Assembly: GCF_002855795.1 (NCBI RefSeq)
Contig: NZ_NJPO01000043.1
Location: 1-7,747 of the forward strand
DNA length: 7,747 nucleotides
Origin: Candidatus Palibaumannia cicadellinicola
Lineage (GTDB): Bacteria > Pseudomonadota > Gammaproteobacteria > Enterobacterales > Enterobacteriaceae
Direction of reading: 5' to 3'
Shown here: piece after piece, positions 7,167 through 7,747 of the stretch
Layout: each line of letters opens with the position of its first letter
Position numbering within the stretch: the stretch's first letter is position 1
The notes under the pieces: generated by a model
The model's input: the letters and a program-made list of their open reading frames with translations, nothing else
Databases searched by the model: none
What the model was told of the DNA's origin: nothing
Position numbers and translations under genes: made by a program

Positions 7167-7747
7167 ATGGCTTATCTTTTTACTCTTATTCTCGCAATAG
7201 CAACCCTTATCACCGGGATCACCTGGTTTATCAAATATTTTAAACTAGCGCTGGAGTATCGCAAAAATGGTAATGGTATAGAGGTAAAGTTTCAAAAAGA
7301 TAAGAATAATTGGATTGAGATAAGCGCATCAGCTTTTCCCGTCTTATTACTGGTCTTTATAATGCGCTCTTTTCTTTTTGGGCCGTTTCAAATTCCATCT
7401 GGTTCAATGATGCCAACCTTGTTGGTCGGTGATTTTATTTTAGTAAAAAAATTTGCTTACAGCATTAAAAATCCTATTACCCAGAGTACTATAATTAAAA
7501 TGGGAAATCCCAAACGTGGAGATGTAGTAGTATTTAAATATCCACCAAATCCAAGCCTAGATTATATCAAGCGTGTTATCGGTCTACCAGGTGACCTGGT
7601 ATGCTACGATCCTATTGTCAAGCGTATAACAATACAACCTGGCTGGGCCCATAATTATCATTCTAGTACTAGTACACTAGCTATAACTTACAGCGACATA
7701 ACCTCGAGCAATTTTATTCAGCATTTTTCTTATAATAGCAATCGTTA
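7167..7747 (+). CDS. lepB: Signal peptidase I, 5' part (runs off window)
   Basis: The open frame of 193 codons continues past the window end. LepB is the inner-membrane serine/lysine protease that cleaves signal peptides of Sec and Tat substrates on the periplasmic side. Visible parts: first membrane segment (about 3-22), a basic cytoplasmic loop (23-52), second membrane segment (about 54-72), then the catalytic domain with IPSGSMMPTL (76-85; nucleophile S80), GDFILVKKFAY (88-98), KRGDVVVFKYP (117-127) and DYIKRVIGLPGD (132-143; general-base K135). Both catalytic residues are present. The box E motif (GDNRDNSADSR in E. coli) would lie beyond the edge. The cytoplasmic linker is about 10 residues shorter than in E. 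coli, shifting the serine from about 91 to 80. A Ser/Thr-rich stretch (166-170) occupies the region where E. coli has a Cys-containing segment. Start chosen from the strong GAGGAG and family alignment; 25 nt after the lepA stop, in the same operon. Confidence 0.94.
   Translation, partial: MAYLFTLILAIATLITGITWFIKYFKLALEYRKNGNGIEVKFQKDKNNWIEISASAFPVLLLVFIMRSFLFGPFQIPSGSMMPTLLVGDFILVKKFAYSIKNPITQSTIIKMGNPKRGDVVVFKYPPNPSLDYIKRVIGLPGDLVCYDPIVKRITIQPGWAHNYHSSTSTLAITYSDITSSNFIQHFSYNSNR

Noticed and set aside
7663..7675. Palindromic CTAGTACTAG cluster in lepB
   Set aside because: It falls in a Ser/Thr-rich low-complexity coding stretch, and a 10-bp palindrome (5-bp arms) is common by chance.
1..7747. 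Mobile element, CRISPR array, toxin-antitoxin or other novel system
   Set aside because: I saw no transposase-like frame, terminal repeats, spaced direct repeats or unassigned gene; essentially all coding capacity is taken by conserved housekeeping genes.

Overview
The window reads as ordinary Enterobacterales housekeeping sequence from a lineage undergoing genome reduction. Every gene is recognisable and nearly co-linear with its Escherichia coli counterpart (by recall of the E. coli proteins). However, base composition is clearly AT-rich (about 40% GC by eye), Shine-Dalgarno sequences are mostly weak or absent, A-tracts occur inside coding sequence, and small losses are visible at protein ends and in the tRNA. 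This pattern fits a host-restricted insect symbiont related to the Sodalis-like or mealybug gammaproteobacterial symbionts. The species-level origin is inference and cannot be settled from this window.

Layout: positions 1-181 are an AT-rich leader with a probable promoter. They are followed by a plus-strand cluster of pepA (leucyl aminopeptidase, 182-1705), holC (DNA polymerase III chi subunit, 1718-2164) and valS (valyl-tRNA synthetase, 2188-5046), the same order as in E. coli. A minus-strand tRNA-Thr(CGU) resembling thrW lies at 5077-5149 and converges on the valS 3' end. A 207-bp AT-rich divergent intergenic region follows. Then come plus-strand lepA (elongation factor 4, 5357-7141) and lepB (signal peptidase I), which starts at 7167 and runs off the window end with 193 codons visible.

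Functionally the genes are core functions: peptide turnover, coupling of the clamp loader to SSB, charging of tRNA-Val, a threonine tRNA, a translational GTPase and secretion signal cleavage. They do not form a single pathway. pepA-holC-valS and lepA-lepB are two conserved operons that in E. coli lie far apart. Here they are joined through an interval containing thrW, so 5047-5356 is a rearrangement junction.

I found no mobile element, CRISPR array, defence system or evidence of an undescribed system. The observations most worth checking are a T-loop substitution at the normally invariant C56 of the tRNA together with an incomplete encoded CCA, the valS-thrW-lepA junction, the homopolymer A9 tract inside lepA, and several small protein-level departures (LepA Asp502 to Val and loss of its C-terminal tail, ValS KMSKT, a shorter LepB cytoplasmic linker).
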